The notes below the pieces were generated by a model. It ran no database searches, had not been told where the DNA came from, and worked only from the letters and a program-made list of their open reading frames with translations. From Corynebacterium argentoratense DSM 44202 (GTDB lineage: Bacteria; Actinomycetota; Actinomycetes; Mycobacteriales; Mycobacteriaceae), in assembly GCF_000590555.1 (NCBI RefSeq), contig NC_022198.1:1978781-2031902 (forward strand): DNA of 53,122 nucleotides, in the 5' to 3' direction. The first letter of the stretch is position 1; each line of letters starts with the position of its first letter. Both the position numbers and the translations under genes were made by a program. Positions 27,381 through 36,430 of the stretch are shown here, in pieces.

Positions 27381-28970
27381 ATGATCGTTGTTGAGCGGCC
27401 TGTCCGCTATCACCAGTCTGCTGCGGAGTTGTTTGCTTCGTTGGGGGCTGCCAGCACTGGGGATGCGGTGTTGTTGGAGAGTGCCGACATTCAGTCGAAG
27501 GAGGGGTTGAAGTCTATTGCGATTTTGCGGGGCTCCGTGCGGATTACGTGCCAGGGCAACCGTGTTGTTGCGGAGGCGTTGACTCCGAGTGGTGTGGATA
27601 TTGTTCGGCGTTTAGCGCAGCAGTTGCCTGATTATGTTGATTCTTCTGGGACCTCTGAGATTTCTGGGGGCGATGACGCCGCGGTGGTTGCGGTTTTTGT
27701 TTTTCCGGATGTGTCGGCGTCGGTTGCTGTGGATGAGTTTGAGCGTTTGCGTCAGACTAATACGTTGGAGCCTTTGCGTTTGTTGCAGCAGGATTCTGGT
27801 TATGAGGATCCGGAGTTACCGTTTTTGGGCGGCGGGTTTGCGTTTGATTTTTTGGAGTCTTTTGAGGCTTTGCCGCGTGTGGAGCAGGGCACTAATTTCT
27901 ATCCGGATTATCAGTTTTTGAATGCTGAGATTTTGTTGACGGTTGATCATCAGAGTCGGACTGCGTTTTTGCGGGGGGTGTGCATTCCGGAGCAGCGTGA
28001 TGTGTTGGCGGGGGATTTGGATGCGTTGGTTGCTCAGATTGAGGAGGAGTTGACGGGTGGTGACGCCGCGGGGGTGACTGCCCCTGTCGATGCTGCGGGT
28101 TCTTCCGTGCAGGCGCGGGCGTCGATGAGTGATGCCGAGTTCCGCGATGTTGTTGAGCAGATGCAGAAGTACATTTATGAGGGGGATATTTATCAGGTTG
28201 TTCCTGCTCGGGCGTTTACGATGCAGTGCGAGGATGCTTTTGCTGCGTATAAGTCTTTGCGTGCGTTGAATCCTTCCCCTTACATGTTTTACGTTCGGGG
28301 CGAGGTTGATGGGAAGCCTTATGAGTTGTTTGGTGCTTCGCCAGAGTCGAATTTGAAGTTTAATGCAACTTCTAGGCAGGTGGAGTTGTATCCGATTGCC
28401 GGTACCCGCCCACGCGGTGCGGATCATGAGTTGGATATTCGGGCGGAGCTTGAGTTGCGCACGGATGCCAAGGAGATCGCCGAGCACACCATGCTGGTTG
28501 ATTTGGCGCGTAATGACTTGGCTCGTGTTGCGGTGCCGGCGACTCGCCAGGTTGCGGATTTGTTGCAGGTTGATCGCTATTCCCGCGTGATGCATTTGGT
28601 CAGCCGGGTGGTTGCGACACTTCGCCCAGAGTTGGATGCGCTGGATGCGTATCGTGCGTGCATGAATATGGGCACATTGACGGGTGCGCCGAAGCTTCGC
28701 GCTACAGAGTTGCTGCGGCAGACGGAGGGGAAGCGCCGTGGTTCCTATGGTGGCGCAGTGGGCTACCTGCAGGGTGGGGGAGATATGGATACATGCATTG
28801 TGATTCGTTCGGCGTTTGTGGCTGATGGTGTCGCCACGGTTCAGGCCGGCGCTGGTGTTGTGCGTGGTTCCCAACCGCAGTCGGAAGCAGATGAGACTTT
28901 GCATAAGGCCTTCGCTGTGCTGAATGCGATTGCGCAGGCCCAAGGTAGTGATGTGGAGGTGCTTCGATAA
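27381..28970 (+). CDS. trpE: Anthranilate synthase component I
   Basis: The protein has 529 residues. The N-terminal tryptophan feedback site LLESAD is at 31-36. The chorismate-binding catalytic domain occupies the C-terminal half, with SPYMFYVRG, a GTRPRGAD block and DLARNDLARV. With TrpG it converts chorismate and glutamine to anthranilate, the first step of tryptophan synthesis. It belongs to the enterobacterial-like TrpE type also present in C. glutamicum. The ATG at 27381 has AGGAG about 9 nt upstream. Codons are strongly G/T-ending throughout. Expression should be set by the attenuator just upstream. Confidence 0.97.
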   Translation: MIVVERPVRYHQSAAELFASLGAASTGDAVLLESADIQSKEGLKSIAILRGSVRITCQGNRVVAEALTPSGVDIVRRLAQQLPDYVDSSGTSEISGGDDAAVVAVFVFPDVSASVAVDEFERLRQTNTLEPLRLLQQDSGYEDPELPFLGGGFAFDFLESFEALPRVEQGTNFYPDYQFLNAEILLTVDHQSRTAFLRGVCIPEQRDVLAGDLDALVAQIEEELTGGDAAGVTAPVDAAGSSVQARASMSDAEFRDVVEQMQKYIYEGDIYQVVPARAFTMQCEDAFAAYKSLRALNPSPYMFYVRGEVDGKPYELFGASPESNLKFNATSRQVELYPIAGTRPRGADHELDIRAELELRTDAKEIAEHTMLVDLARNDLARVAVPATRQVADLLQVDRYSRVMHLVSRVVATLRPELDALDAYRACMNMGTLTGAPKLRATELLRQTEGKRRGSYGGAVGYLQGGGDMDTCIVIRSAFVADGVATVQAGAGVVRGSQPQSEADETLHKAFAVLNAIAQAQGSDVEVLR

Positions 28971-29671
28971 TGAGCGCTCGGATTGTATTGATCGACAACC
29001 AGGATTCCTTTGTATATAACCTGGTGGATGCTCTTGCGGTGGCGGGGTTTGAGTATGTGGTGTACCGCAACACCATCGAGCCTAAGGTTGTATTTGATTA
29101 CAAACCTGATTTGATTGTGCTCAGTCCCGGCCCCGGCCACCCTCTGGAGGCCGGCAGCATGATGGAGATCATCAAGCAGGCCTATGGCACCATCCCGATC
29201 CTCGGCATCTGTCTCGGCTTCCAAGCTCTCCTCGAGCACTTCGGCGGGGACGTCCGCCCCGTCGGCCCCGTACACGGCGTCTCTGACATCATGGAGCTCA
29301 CCGAGGAGGGTGTTGCCAGCGGCCTGTTTGAAGGCCTGACGATCGATTCCGGCCCAGATCTACCCGGCGTCATTGGTACAAAAGTTCCTGTCGCCCGCTA
29401 CCACTCGCTGGGCTGCACAGACATCCCCGAAGCACTGCTGTCCTTAGCGACCTGCACCAGCGATGCAGGCACCGTCACCATGGCGGCACGCACGCGGGAC
29501 AACATGGCCATCGGCCTGCAATTCCACCCAGAGTCCGTGCTGACACCGTCCGGACCGCACATTATTAACCGCTGCGTCGAAGCATTAAGCACAACGTCTA
29601 CCCAACCCGCTGCCAAACCAAGTAACGCAGACGCTACACACAAGGCCGACACTGCCGACACTAAGGAATAG
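28970..29671 (+). CDS. trpG: Anthranilate synthase component II (glutamine amidotransferase)
   Basis: The protein has 233 residues of class I amidotransferase type. The nucleophile is Cys81 in GICLGFQALL, and the His-Glu pair lies in FHPES near 185-189. It supplies ammonia to TrpE. The C-terminus from about residue 205 is a T/A/K-rich extension not needed for catalysis. The ATG overlaps the trpE stop by one base (TAATG). There is no fused TrpD domain, unlike in E. coli. Base usage changes sharply near 29110: G/T-ending codons before, C-ending after. Confidence 0.96.
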   Translation: MSARIVLIDNQDSFVYNLVDALAVAGFEYVVYRNTIEPKVVFDYKPDLIVLSPGPGHPLEAGSMMEIIKQAYGTIPILGICLGFQALLEHFGGDVRPVGPVHGVSDIMELTEEGVASGLFEGLTIDSGPDLPGVIGTKVPVARYHSLGCTDIPEALLSLATCTSDAGTVTMAARTRDNMAIGLQFHPESVLTPSGPHIINRCVEALSTTSTQPAAKPSNADATHKADTADTKE

Positions 29672-29673
29672 TC

Positions 29674-30735
29674 ATGATGAACACTCAACCCTCGACCACC
29701 GCAAACGCCGCTGCGAACACCACCCCGGAGCAGCTCTTACACACCCTTTTGATGGGCCAGCAGCTGGGTGCCGAGGACACCACCTCTGTCTTCCGCGCGC
29801 TAGCGGCTGGCGCGTTTAGCCCCACCCAGATCGCCGCGCTCCTCGCAACGCTGCGAACCCGCGGTGAAACACCGACAGATATTACCGGCGCGGCGCAGGC
29901 CTTCATCGAGGCCGCACGCCCGTTCCCGGTCACGGGTTCGCCTCTTATCGACTGCGTGGGCACGGGAGGGGATGGCGCAAACACCATTAACATTTCCACC
30001 ACCGCCGCGTTGCTTGCTGCCGCTGGTGGTTTGCAGGTCGTCAAGCACGGCAACCGTTCGGTGAGTTCCAAGTCGGGTGCGGCGGATGTACTCGAAGCCC
30101 TGGGGTTCGACCTTGGGCAGGATCCTGACGCCGCGTCGCAACAGCTGGCAAGCAGCGGTTTCTGCTTCCTGTTTGCACCGGGCTACCATCCCGCCTTCGC
30201 CCACGTGATGCCCGTGCGCAAGGAGCTCGCCATCCCGACGATCTTCAACGTCCTCGGCCCCCTGCTCAACCCGGCGCGGCCCGCCTTGCAGCTGATGGGC
30301 ACCGTGCGCCCGGACCTTGGTCCCATGCTGATCGAGTCTATGCGCAATCTTGGTCGGGAGCGTGCCCTGGTGGTGCACGGGTCTGGTACGGACGAGGTCG
30401 CTGTGCACGGCTCTACTGATGTATGGGAGCTGCGTGATGGCGAGATCACCCAGTACAGCATCACCCCCTCTGACTTGGGCTTGGGAACCTACGATTTGTC
30501 CGATCTTGTTGGCGGCGAGGGTAGCGATAACGCCCAAGTTGTGCGCGATATTTTCGCAGGAACTGCCAGCGAGGCCCATCGGGATGCAGTCCTCGCCTCC
30601 GCCGGTGCACTGTTCTACCTCGCGGGTGCTGCCGACAGTTGGGCTGATGGGGTCGCTGCGGCACGCGACGTCATTTCTTCCGGGCGGGCTGCCACGTGGC
30701 TCGCACAGTTTTCTACCGCAGGGGAGCGCGCATGA
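29674..30735 (+). CDS. trpD: Anthranilate phosphoribosyltransferase
   Basis: The protein has 353 residues. It contains the PRPP-binding glycine loop CVGTGGDGANTINIST (about 88-103) and the KHGNRSVSSKSGAADVLEAL anthranilate-site block. It transfers phosphoribose to anthranilate. The ATG at 29674 follows AAGGA 6 nt upstream; a second ATG follows immediately. The first 25 residues are an A/T-rich extension. It overlaps trpC by 4 nt (ATGA). Confidence 0.97.
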   Translation: MMNTQPSTTANAAANTTPEQLLHTLLMGQQLGAEDTTSVFRALAAGAFSPTQIAALLATLRTRGETPTDITGAAQAFIEAARPFPVTGSPLIDCVGTGGDGANTINISTTAALLAAAGGLQVVKHGNRSVSSKSGAADVLEALGFDLGQDPDAASQQLASSGFCFLFAPGYHPAFAHVMPVRKELAIPTIFNVLGPLLNPARPALQLMGTVRPDLGPMLIESMRNLGRERALVVHGSGTDEVAVHGSTDVWELRDGEITQYSITPSDLGLGTYDLSDLVGGEGSDNAQVVRDIFAGTASEAHRDAVLASAGALFYLAGAADSWADGVAAARDVISSGRAATWLAQFSTAGERA

Positions 30736-32180
30736 GCAATCACACCGCAGGCCTTCCGACAGTGTTGGAGGAGATCGTCGCAACCCGCCGCACCCACCTT
30801 CCCGAAATCCGGGCGCGGGTGGCTGGTGTGGAGCCCGAGCCGTCAACGCGTTCGCTGTTCGATAGCCTCAACCAGGGGCTCGGCGGCCGGCGTTTCATCA
30901 TGGAGTGCAAGTCCTCCTCGCCCTCGTTGGGTATGATCCGTGAGGCTTATAATCCGGGCGATATTGCTCGGATCTATAGCTGTTATGCTGCGGGTATCTC
31001 GGTTTTGTGCGAGCCCACGCGCTTCGGCGGCAGTTATGACCACCTCGCGACGGTCGCGGCCTCGACCCATCTTCCGGTGTTGTGTAAGGATTTTATTATT
31101 GACGTCGCGCAGGTGAAGGCCGCGCGCGTGTACGGCGCGGATGCGATCTTGTTGATGCTGTCTGTGTTGTCGGATGAAGAGTATCGTCAGCTGAGTGCTG
31201 AGGCAGAGCGTTATGGCCTCGACGTGCTGACGGAGGTTATTGACGCAGACGAGGTAGCTCGTGCTATCGCCCTGGGCGCGAAGATTTTTGGTTGCAACAA
31301 CCGCAATCTTCATGATCTGTCGATTGATCGCGGTCGCACGGCACGGTTGGCTCCGCTGGTCCCCGCTGGCGCTGTCTTTATTTCAGAGTCGGGTATCCGG
31401 ACTAATGAACACGTTAAGGACATCACCCGTTTTGTTAACGGCTTTTTGGTCGGCTCCCAACTGACAGGGGAGTCGGACGTTGATCGCGCCGCCCGCGAGT
31501 TGGTGTACGGCCCCACCAAGGTGTGTGGTCTTCGCACGCCGAGTGCCGCCCAAGCCGCACGCGCAGCAGGCGCCACATACGGCGGCGTCATTTGTGAATC
31601 CGCCTCGCCCCGCAATGTTTCACGTGAAACAATCGAAAAAATCACGGCGGCCGAGCCCGGCCTGACCTACGTAGCCGTCAGCCGGCGCACGGAAAACTTC
31701 TCCGAGTTGAATAATCTGCCCGAAGTAGACGTTCTACAGGTGCACGCGCCAAACGTCACTGTGTCAGAGGAACTGGATTTGATCGCTCGTGCTAGGGCGG
31801 AGGCTCCAGATCTTCAGATCTGGCGCGCGGTCAACATGGCCGACCCCCAGGCGCACACTATCATTGAGGCGCTCGTAGACCAGGGCATCGTCACAATGTT
31901 TGTCCTCGACAACGGCAACGGAGGAACAGGTAACCACTTCGACTGGTCGAGCCTGAACCTAAGCTCCGAAGTGTTGTCGCGCTGTCTGATCGCCGGTGGC
32001 ATCGAACCCGATAACGCGGCGGCCGCCCTTTCTACTGGCGTCGCTGGCGTCGACCTCAACTCCGGTGTCGAATACACCGCAGAGGTCGTCGCTGGTGCGC
32101 CCGAGCTAGCCCACCATAAAGACCCTTCCCGTATCCGTGCAGCCCTTGAAGCAGTCCGCACGTTCACCCCAAGCCACTAG
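30732..32180 (+). CDS. trpC: Bifunctional indole-3-glycerol-phosphate synthase / PRA isomerase
   Basis: The protein has 482 residues from the ATG at 30732, which overlaps the trpD stop. The IGPS domain (about 1-255) has ECKSSSPSLGMI, VLCEPTRFGG and VLCKDFIIDVAQ. The PRAI (TrpF) domain follows from KVCGLRT with GVICES and a DLNSGVE phosphate-binding loop. It isomerises phosphoribosylanthranilate and closes the indole ring. The TrpC-TrpF fusion is as in E. coli and C. glutamicum. A perfect parS site is embedded in the coding sequence at the domain boundary region (31616-31631, encoding VSRET). Confidence 0.97.
   Translation: MSNHTAGLPTVLEEIVATRRTHLPEIRARVAGVEPEPSTRSLFDSLNQGLGGRRFIMECKSSSPSLGMIREAYNPGDIARIYSCYAAGISVLCEPTRFGGSYDHLATVAASTHLPVLCKDFIIDVAQVKAARVYGADAILLMLSVLSDEEYRQLSAEAERYGLDVLTEVIDADEVARAIALGAKIFGCNNRNLHDLSIDRGRTARLAPLVPAGAVFISESGIRTNEHVKDITRFVNGFLVGSQLTGESDVDRAARELVYGPTKVCGLRTPSAAQAARAAGATYGGVICESASPRNVSRETIEKITAAEPGLTYVAVSRRTENFSELNNLPEVDVLQVHAPNVTVSEELDLIARARAEAPDLQIWRAVNMADPQAHTIIEALVDQGIVTMFVLDNGNGGTGNHFDWSSLNLSSEVLSRCLIAGGIEPDNAAAALSTGVAGVDLNSGVEYTAEVVAGAPELAHHKDPSRIRAALEAVRTFTPSH
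31616..31631. promoter_or_regulatory. parS site within trpC
   Basis: TGTTTCACGTGAAACA is a perfect 16-bp palindrome identical to the ParB-binding consensus of Bacillus and Corynebacterium. It lies in the coding sequence of trpC. It is the most distal of the five parS sites here, about 21 kb from the origin. Confidence 0.95.
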
Positions 32181-32189
32181 GAGTCCGCA

Positions 32190-33521
32190 ATGAACGAACA
32201 CCTTAACCCCAGCGGCAACCCAGACGGCGTTGCCCCCATCCTCAACCCTTACTTCGGTGAGTTCGGTGGGCAGTACGTGCCCGAGCTTCTCATCCCGGCG
32301 CTCGACCAATTGGAGAAAGCCTTCGTCGACGCGATGGATGACGAAGACTTTTGGGAGGAGCTCCGCGGCTACTTCCGCGACTACCTCGGCCGCCCGACAC
32401 CGCTGACCGAATGCTCCAACCTTCCCCTTGATCGCACCCTCGACCTCAGTGCTCCCGCCTCCAGGGTAGGGGAGCGGAGTGAGTGGACGCACCGTGCGGG
32501 TGAGGGAAAAGTTCGCATCTTCCTCAAGCGCGAAGACCTCGTGCACGGTGGCGCTCACAAGACCAACCAGGTCATTGGCCAGGCCTTGCTCGCTAAGCGC
32601 ATGGGCAAGACCCGCATCATCGCAGAGACCGGCGCGGGCCAGCATGGCACCGCAACAGCACTCGCCTGCGCACTGCTCGGTCTCGACTGTGTAATCTACA
32701 TGGGCGCCGAGGACGTCGCCCGCCAGCAGCCCAACGTCTACCGCATGGAACTGATGGGCGCGAAGGTCGTCGCGGTCGATAGCGGATCTGGCACGTTGAA
32801 GGACGCCGTCAACGAAGCCCTGCGCGACTGGACTGCAACCTTCCACGAGTCTCACTACCTCCTCGGCACCGCAGCTGGTCCGCACCCATTCCCGACCATC
32901 GTCCGCGAATTCCACCGCGTCATTTCCACCGAGGCCCGCGCCCAGGTGATCGAGAAGACCGGTGGCCTGCCGGACGTCGTCGTCGCCTGCGTAGGTGGTG
33001 GTTCCAACGCCATCGGCATTTTCTCTGACTTCATCGATGACGAGGGCGTTGAGCTCATCGGCGTTGAACCCGCGGGTGAAGGTCTGGATACCGGCCACCA
33101 CGGCGCCCCAATCCACGCTGGCGACATCGGAATCCTGCACGGTGCACGCAGTTACCTGATGCGCACCTCTGATGGCCAGGTGGAGGAGTCCTACTCGATC
33201 TCCGCCGGCCTTGACTACCCGGGCGTCGGCCCACAGCACGCGCATCTGCATAAGTCCGGCCGCGCACAGTACGTGGGTATCTCCGATCGTGAGGCTCTGC
33301 GCGCATTCCAGGTGCTGTCCCGTCACGAGGGCATCATCCCCGCCCTGGAGTCCAGCCACGCATTGGCCTACGCCCTCAAGCGCGCTGATAAGGCAGTAGA
33401 AGAGGGTAAAGAATTGACCATCGTCGTCTCCCTGTCCGGCCGTGGCGATAAGGACGTCGACCACATCCGCCGCACTTTAGAAAGCCACCCCGAGTGGGTT
33501 TACAACCCGGAGGAGAACTAA
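32190..33521 (+). CDS. trpB: Tryptophan synthase beta chain
   Basis: The protein has 443 residues. The PLP lysine lies in [20 protein letters not shown], the substrate-binding [10 protein letters not shown] loop and the glycine-rich phosphate loop VGGGSNAIG are present. It condenses indole with serine, with indole delivered by TrpA. It is of the main TrpB1 type. An insertion of about 20 residues (from [15 protein letters not shown]) separates the NLPLDR helix from the first catalytic strand, where most relatives have only a short loop. The gene begins 9 nt after trpC with GGAG upstream. A long antisense frame over this gene is a shadow. Confidence 0.97.
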   Translation: MNEHLNPSGNPDGVAPILNPYFGEFGGQYVPELLIPALDQLEKAFVDAMDDEDFWEELRGYFRDYLGRPTPLTECSNLPLDRTLDLSAPASRVGERSEWTHRAGEGKVRIFLKREDLVHGGAHKTNQVIGQALLAKRMGKTRIIAETGAGQHGTATALACALLGLDCVIYMGAEDVARQQPNVYRMELMGAKVVAVDSGSGTLKDAVNEALRDWTATFHESHYLLGTAAGPHPFPTIVREFHRVISTEARAQVIEKTGGLPDVVVACVGGGSNAIGIFSDFIDDEGVELIGVEPAGEGLDTGHHGAPIHAGDIGILHGARSYLMRTSDGQVEESYSISAGLDYPGVGPQHAHLHKSGRAQYVGISDREALRAFQVLSRHEGIIPALESSHALAYALKRADKAVEEGKELTIVVSLSGRGDKDVDHIRRTLESHPEWVYNPEEN

Positions 33522-33522
33522 C

Positions 33523-34365
33523 ATGTCCCGTTACGATGCCCTTTTTGCCGCGCTTGATGCCAAAAACGAAGGCGCTTTCGTTCCCTTCGTAACCCTCGGT
33601 GATCCGAATGAGGAAGCCTCGTATCGCATCATCAAGGCCCTCATCGAGGGTGGTGCTGATGCCCTGGAGCTCGGCGTTCCCTTCTCCGATCCGGTCGCTG
33701 ACGGCCCTACCATCCAGGCGGCGCACATCCGTGCACATGCTTCGGGTATTGATGTTGACGCCGCGTTGCGCGTTGTACGCAGGATCCGTGACGAGCATGC
33801 AGATATTCCGATTGGCTTGCTGATCTACGGAAACGTCGCCTTTGCTCGCGGTACCGAGCAGTTCTACCGGGACGTCGCCCAGGCCGGTGCCGATTCAGTA
33901 CTCCTGCCCGATATTCCGGTTCGCGAGGGGGAGTCTTTCGCGCAGGCAGCTACAGCAGCCGGGGTCGATCCGATCTTTATCGCACCGCCTAACGCTAACC
34001 CTTCCACCTTGGAGGGGGTAGCACGGCTCTCCCGGGGTTACATCTACGCAGTATCCCGCGTGGGCGTGACGGGGGCTGAAAAGGAATCCTCGACCGAGGG
34101 CCTTTCCGACGTTGTCGCCAACCTCAATAACTTTGGGGGAGCGCCGGCGTTACTCGGCTTCGGCATTTCCACACCCGCCCATGTTGCGGACGCCATCGCC
34201 GCGGGTGCTGCCGGAGCCATCACCGGTTCCGCAGTTACCGCGATCGTCGCAAAACACTGCGAGCAACAAGAGGACGGACACTGGGCTGTTAAAGATGACG
34301 GTGCGCTCCACGATGATATCATCGCTTACGTTCAGCAGATGAAGGCCGCCACCGCGCGCACCTAA
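33523..34365 (+). CDS. trpA: Tryptophan synthase alpha chain
   Basis: The protein has 280 residues with a TIM-barrel pattern. The catalytic Glu is in ALELGVPFSDPVADGPTIQ (about 47-65) and the catalytic Asp in LLPDIPVREGE. It cleaves indole-3-glycerol phosphate to indole and glyceraldehyde-3-phosphate and passes indole to TrpB through the tunnel. It begins 1 nt after the trpB stop; GGAGGAG at the trpB end is its ribosome binding site. It closes the operon and is followed by a parS-containing terminator. Confidence 0.97.
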   Translation: MSRYDALFAALDAKNEGAFVPFVTLGDPNEEASYRIIKALIEGGADALELGVPFSDPVADGPTIQAAHIRAHASGIDVDAALRVVRRIRDEHADIPIGLLIYGNVAFARGTEQFYRDVAQAGADSVLLPDIPVREGESFAQAATAAGVDPIFIAPPNANPSTLEGVARLSRGYIYAVSRVGVTGAEKESSTEGLSDVVANLNNFGGAPALLGFGISTPAHVADAIAAGAAGAITGSAVTAIVAKHCEQQEDGHWAVKDDGALHDDIIAYVQQMKAATART

Positions 34366-34381
34366 ATTCCCTATCCTCTAT

Positions 34382-34416
34382 TCCCCATGTTTCACGTGAA
34401 ACATGGGGATTTTTTT
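34382..34416 (+). terminator. trp operon terminator whose stem is a parS site
   Basis: TCCCC, then the parS core with flanks ATGTTTCACGTGAAACAT, then GGGGA form one uninterrupted 28-bp palindrome (34382-34409), followed by a run of T (34410-34416). It begins 17 nt after the trpA stop. On DNA it is a ParB site (34388-34403); in RNA it is a strong intrinsic terminator. Confidence 0.9.
34388..34403. promoter_or_regulatory. parS site in trp terminator
   Basis: Perfect TGTTTCACGTGAAACA, 55 bp from the next copy. Confidence 0.95.
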
Positions 34417-34442
34417 CCACTCCACCAAAACTTCCTTTCCAA

Positions 34443-34458
34443 TGTTTCACGTGAAACA
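34443..34458. promoter_or_regulatory. parS site downstream of trpA
   Basis: Perfect TGTTTCACGTGAAACA in the 265-nt gap between trpA and the Rieske gene. The rest of the gap is A/T-moderate and should hold the Rieske promoter; nothing else is recognised. Confidence 0.95.
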
Positions 34459-34630
34459 TCGCCAACCCAACAGGACGAACCCGCCGCGAACGACACGACG
34501 TAACAGTGACGTTTGTGGTCCTATGTTGTATATGGATGAAAAATCGCTTAATTTTCGAAGTTTTCGGCCTACAAGATGAGCTAGGTTGCCCTAGGATGAC
34601 AGCACGATGCGGCACGCGTTAACTAGAGGC

Positions 34631-35020
34631 ATGTCTGATCAACACCCCTTGGGCGATAAGGTGTGTAGCCGTCGCCTCTTTTTGTTGGGCACCGCGGCCA
34701 CACTCGCGGGCGCACTCGCCGCGTGCGGCGGGGGAGCGGAAGCCCTCGAAGTTGACCCCTCCGAGATTCCGGTCGGTTCCGCAAAGGTTTTTGGCAAGTT
34801 CATCATCGCCCAACCCACCGAAGGAAAATTCGTAGCTTACTCCTCACGATGCCCACATCAGGGCGCGCGCGTGGCGGATGTTGAAGGCGACCGTCTGGTG
34901 TGCCCTTCGCACGGGAGCGAGTTTTCCATCGCTGATGGCAGCGTGCTGGTCGGTCCTGCGCGGGATCCTTTGGAGCCAGCCAATCTCAAAGCGGCCGACA
35001 ACAAACTGGAAGTCAGCTAA
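34631..35020 (+). CDS. Rieske [2Fe-2S] lipoprotein, Tat-exported
   Basis: The protein has 129 residues from the ATG at 34631 (AGAGG just upstream), eight codons inside the longest frame. The signal peptide has a twin-arginine motif SRRLFLLG (13-20), a hydrophobic core and a lipobox LAAC with Cys32. The Rieske domain ligands are Cys74 and His76 (CPHQG) and Cys91 and His94 (CPSHG). It is probably folded with its cluster in the cytosol, exported by Tat and anchored as a lipoprotein. Its electron-transfer partner is unknown; no oxidase gene is adjacent. Confidence 0.9.
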   Translation: MSDQHPLGDKVCSRRLFLLGTAATLAGALAACGGGAEALEVDPSEIPVGSAKVFGKFIIAQPTEGKFVAYSSRCPHQGARVADVEGDRLVCPSHGSEFSIADGSVLVGPARDPLEPANLKAADNKLEVS

Positions 35021-35051
35021 GCACTTCCTCACCACTTCGCCGAAACGTGTG

Positions 35052-35067
35052 TGTTTCACGTGAAACA
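35052..35067. promoter_or_regulatory. parS site upstream of BASS transporter
   Basis: Perfect TGTTTCACGTGAAACA in the 94-nt gap after the Rieske gene, 48 nt before the next start codon. Confidence 0.95.
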
Positions 35068-35114
35068 TCCGCAGTGATCCACCCCCGGCGTCGCCAAGCG
35101 CATAAGCTAGGCAC

Positions 35115-36098
35115 ATGACCACACCACACACGACAGCCGGGGCGAAGGTGAAGAACTTTTTCGGGCGCCTTGATCCACTCATTGTGCTCATCATCAGTGC
35201 AGTACTCGTGACCATCGTCTTACCGGCTAGGGGAGAGTTTGCGGAGCACTTCAGCTTAGCCACCAAGCTAGCCATCGCCCTATTGTTTTTCCTCTACGGG
35301 GCTCGACTCTCACCGCAAGAAGCCGTAGCTGGCCTGAAGCACTGGCGTCTACACCTCACGATCTTGGCTTTTACGTATGCCATTTTCCCCTTGATCGGCG
35401 TGGCTCTCAGACCCTTGCACTTAGTGTTTGGAATGCCCCTCTACCTGGGGATTTTATATCTCACTCTTGTGCCTTCAACGGTTCAGTCCTCCGTCGCATT
35501 TACAAGCATCGCCCGTGGCAACGTTGCTGGGGCTATCGTCAGCGCCTCTGCATCAAACCTCATCGGCGTTGTACTCACCCCGGTGCTCGTCATGATCACG
35601 ATGGGAGGAAGCGTCACGCTCAGCCCGAGGATCTTTGCGGACATCGCGATCCAGCTGCTGCTGCCATTTGTTGTCGGTCAGCTGTTGAGGCCTTTGGTTA
35701 AGGATTTTGCGAAGAATAAGGCTACGAAGCTTGTCGACCGTGGGTCGATCACCATGGTTGTGTATTCGACTTTTTCTGCGGGAATGGTCGAAGGCATTTG
35801 GGGCACGGTGCGACCGCTGGAGCTTCTCGGGCTTGTGGTCCTTGCTGTGCTGTTAGTTGGGTTTATGCTGTGGCTGACGCGGGCGGTCGCACGATGGCTG
35901 AAGTTCAGCGATGCGGACGTGAAGGCCATTCAGTTCTGCGGGACGAAGAAGTCTCTTGCTACGGGTTTGCCGATGGCTGCGGTTATTTTTGGTGGAGCGA
36001 ATTTGGGGTTGTTGATCTTGCCGCTGATGATTTTCCACCAGGTTCAGTTGATGATGTGTTCGTTCCTGGCAGGGCGTTATGCCAAGCAGTTAGACTAG
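35115..36098 (+). CDS. Bile acid:sodium symporter-family (BASS, SBF-like) transporter
   Basis: The protein has 327 residues with nine or ten hydrophobic segments. Patterns such as LLFFLYGARLSPQEA, the TLVPSTVQSSVAFTSIARGN crossover region and FCGTKKSLATGLPMA match the BASS/SBF-like family (YfeH type). It is expected to move an organic anion with sodium across the plasma membrane; substrate unknown. Another small gene starts 4 nt after it, probably on the same transcript. Confidence 0.88.
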   Translation: MTTPHTTAGAKVKNFFGRLDPLIVLIISAVLVTIVLPARGEFAEHFSLATKLAIALLFFLYGARLSPQEAVAGLKHWRLHLTILAFTYAIFPLIGVALRPLHLVFGMPLYLGILYLTLVPSTVQSSVAFTSIARGNVAGAIVSASASNLIGVVLTPVLVMITMGGSVTLSPRIFADIAIQLLLPFVVGQLLRPLVKDFAKNKATKLVDRGSITMVVYSTFSAGMVEGIWGTVRPLELLGLVVLAVLLVGFMLWLTRAVARWLKFSDADVKAIQFCGTKKSLATGLPMAAVIFGGANLGLLILPLMIFHQVQLMMCSFLAGRYAKQLD

Positions 36099-36102
36099 CG
36101 GC

Positions 36103-36426
36103 ATGAGTACACCAAGCAGCCCTCAAGCATCCGGTGTTGTTCTGTACGTTAAGTTGATCTTCGATGTGCCGGAGACGCGGATGGAGCATATCGCGGAGCT
36201 TAGTCCGACAGATGATCCGACGTTGTGTCAGATGCTGCGGATTGTGGAGGTTCGTGATGGCCGCCCTGTGGGGTATGCGCAGCAGGGTGAGAGCAAGAAT
36301 ATGAATGTGCCGGAGCCGTTTGTTCCGCATCCGGATACTTATGGTGATTTCCCCGACGTGTCGTTTGAGTATGTTGGGGCGGAGCACTTTAATGCTCTGT
36401 GGGCTCAGGCGTTGGCCACCTTGTAG
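36103..36426 (+). CDS. Small hypothetical protein (DUF6881-like)
   Basis: This 107-residue soluble protein has the phrases MLRIVEVRDGRPVGYA and a C-terminal EHFNALWAQAL. The layout (short strand region, E-V-x-x-DGR-x-GYA, acidic loop, terminal F-x-x-LW) recalls the DUF6881 family of bacterial proteins of unknown function, which are often immunity-like. The match is from memory and tentative. It starts 4 nt after the transporter. Confidence 0.65.
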   Translation: MSTPSSPQASGVVLYVKLIFDVPETRMEHIAELSPTDDPTLCQMLRIVEVRDGRPVGYAQQGESKNMNVPEPFVPHPDTYGDFPDVSFEYVGAEHFNALWAQALATL

Positions 36427-36430
36427 GGGA

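Noticed and set aside
32106..33464. 452-codon antisense frame opposite trpB
   Set aside because: Its composition mirrors trpB codons, with no domain pattern and no ribosome binding site; it is a shadow of a GC-rich gene.
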